DNA from: Paenibacillus phyllosphaerae
GTDB taxonomy: Bacteria; Bacillota; Bacilli; Paenibacillales; Paenibacillaceae
Assembly: GCF_014192105.1 (NCBI RefSeq)
Contig: NZ_JACHXK010000018.1
Coordinates: 1 to 64,000, forward strand
Length of the DNA stretch: 64,000 nucleotides
Direction of reading: 5' to 3'
Part shown: positions 62,747 to 64,000 of the stretch, piece after piece
Position numbering within the stretch: position 1 is the stretch's first letter
How the letters are laid out: every line of letters begins with the position of its first letter
The notes under the pieces: generated by a model
The model's database searches: none
Seen by the model: the letters and a program-made list of their open reading frames with translations, nothing else
Told to the model about the DNA's origin: nothing
Position numbers and translations under genes: made by a program

Positions 62747-64000
62747 ATGTATACGATTATGGTCGTGGACGACGAGGCGATCGTATGCCAGAGCATTAAG
62801 GAACTGCTGGAGCAGGCGGATCTGCCAGTGTCCCAAGTGCTAACGGCGTACAACGGCTACGAAGCATTGGACTATCTGCGCATGGAATCCGTGGACCTGG
62901 TGCTCACCGATATTCAGATGGACGGGATGAGCGGCATTGAGCTGATGGAATCGATTTTGTCGGAGCAACCGAATATTCCGGTCGTGGTCATATCCGCCCA
63001 TGACGAGTTCGAGTATGCGCAAAAGTGCATTCGGCTTGGCGCGCGAGACTATTTGATCAAACCGGTGCTGCTTGAGCATTTGACAAGCGTTGTCAGGCGG
63101 GAACTGGCGAAACGCCATGAAAAATATCATCTGCTGCTCGAAGATTCGCTTAAGCTCAAGTTCTCCATGTCCGGCATGGCCTCCCTTCGCACTTACATAC
63201 TCAATGAAATGCTTGCCGGTCCGCTCGAGCAAACGGACGATTACGAATTTATATTCGAGCAGATCGGCGTACAGCTGCATGGGCCGGAATTTGCGGTTGC
63301 GGTCATCGATTTGCTCTGGGGGGATAAAGCCTTTTCCCTTCGCGACCGCAATCTGTTGAAATATGCGGCCGTTAATATCGCGGAGGAAACGCTGAAAGAT
63401 CTGAACGCCGTCGCTTACTACGGTCAGGGGAACCGAATCAATATCATTCTGCAACTCAAGGATCCGGAACGTTCGTTGACCCGCACGGAACGGATGACGA
63501 AGCTGAATGTGATGGGCAAGGCATTAGCCGAGAATGTAAGCGATTATTTGCATCTGGACGCGATCGTCGGCATCAGTCCGTTCAAGCATGGCCTAAGCTC
63601 CCTGACCGGTTGTTACTCCGCAGCGTCGGATGCAGCCAAATGGCATGGGCTGTACGGTAGTCAGCGCGTGTTCTATTCCGAAGATTTCACGCTTCGGGAA
63701 GCGCAAGTGAAAGTGAACTGGCAAGAGAAAACGAACTTGCTCGCGGAGTGGCTTGAACTCGGCCGCAAGGGAGGCGAGAGCGAAGAACCGATACACCGGT
63801 TCATCGAAGACATGGCGCCTGTCTTCGAGACCGGAGATTCAACGGCGGGCATACCGCTCAGCGTCGCCTACCGGGTCTATTCCTCGCTGCTCGACATGCA
63901 TACGATCGTAGGTGACGGCTATAAAGCGCTGGACCCGCTCACTTACTTCCGGTTTCCGATGTCCGGCCCGGAGCTCAAGAAACGGATGACCGATTATTTG
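62747..64000 (+). CDS. YesN-type response regulator, truncated by the window end
   Basis: The frame from the ATG at 62747 (AGAGGGG before it) stays open for 418 codons to the window end, with no stop. Residues 1-120 are a receiver: IMVVDDE, phosphoacceptor Asp55 in LVLTDIQMDGM, and Lys in DYLIKPV. The middle resembles the YesN linker (YEFIFEQIGVQLHGPEF, VVNIAEE-like repeats); the AraC DNA-binding domain must lie beyond the window. A YesM kinase gene is expected downstream. It likely controls the 55.2-62.6 kb hydrolase cluster or a transporter outside the window. Confidence 0.9.
   Translation, partial: MYTIMVVDDEAIVCQSIKELLEQADLPVSQVLTAYNGYEALDYLRMESVDLVLTDIQMDGMSGIELMESILSEQPNIPVVVISAHDEFEYAQKCIRLGARDYLIKPVLLEHLTSVVRRELAKRHEKYHLLLEDSLKLKFSMSGMASLRTYILNEMLAGPLEQTDDYEFIFEQIGVQLHGPEFAVAVIDLLWGDKAFSLRDRNLLKYAAVNIAEETLKDLNAVAYYGQGNRINIILQLKDPERSLTRTERMTKLNVMGKALAENVSDYLHLDAIVGISPFKHGLSSLTGCYSAASDAAKWHGLYGSQRVFYSEDFTLREAQVKVNWQEKTNLLAEWLELGRKGGESEEPIHRFIEDMAPVFETGDSTAGIPLSVAYRVYSSLLDMHTIVGDGYKALDPLTYFRFPMSGPELKKRMTDYL

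Overview
The window looks like chromosomal DNA of a spore-forming, facultatively anaerobic member of the Paenibacillaceae (Paenibacillus/Cohnella type). This rests on GC-rich Firmicute codon use with strong AGGAGG ribosome binding sites, several YesM/YesN and membrane-AraC regulators, LplABC-type oligosaccharide ABC importers, large multidomain secreted carbohydrate-active proteins, a spore-coat-polysaccharide-like (sps/pse) operon and an Fnr/Rex-type anaerobic gene set. No rRNA, tRNA, insertion sequence, prophage or CRISPR array was recognised. Genus is inferred, not proven.

Region 1 (1-14.6 kb): a palindromic repeat cluster, a membrane-bound AraC regulator on the minus strand behind a perfect cre match, then a forward run: binding lipoprotein, two permeases, a 1636-residue secreted beta-helix/adhesion-like protein, a heparinase II/III-like lyase and a GH88 unsaturated glucuronyl hydrolase. 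It reads as a scavenging locus for a uronate-containing polysaccharide. Region 2 (14.7-23.2 kb): a YesM/YesN two-component pair and a second sugar ABC transporter, ending in an FAD-dependent oxidoreductase with a C-terminal sandwich region.

Region 3 (23.4-32.7 kb): ten tightly packed genes resembling Bacillus spsA-G. There are glycosyltransferases, a complete CMP-pseudaminic-acid-type set except the first dehydratase (PseC, PseF, PseG, PseI, PseH), two very small proteins with beta-barrel-like ends, and a closing glycosyltransferase. The first gene appears to start at CTG. Region 4 (32.7-39.1 kb, mostly minus strand): beta-glucuronidase, binding protein and two permeases, with a divergent AraC regulator. 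One permease gene carries an in-frame TGA.

Region 5 (39.1-55 kb): signalling genes (PAS-XRE, PadR with two DUF1048 proteins, a PAS-GGDEF cyclase) and an anaerobic island: DoxX protein, pflBA, nirBD with a HemD-like gene, hibernation factor, chemoreceptor, formate/nitrite channel and lactate dehydrogenase. Four promoters here carry TGTGA-N6-TCACA boxes exactly 21 bases upstream of the -10, the class II activator geometry. The DoxX leader also has a Rex-like box. Region 6 (55.2-64 kb): a second glycan cluster (DUF4038 hydrolase, GH78 rhamnosidase, secreted clan-A-like hydrolase with CBM9) and a YesN-type response regulator that runs off the window end.

The carbohydrate loci share a logic: sensor or regulator, importer, then hydrolases. 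In all three importers an RNA hairpin separates the binding-protein gene from the permease genes.
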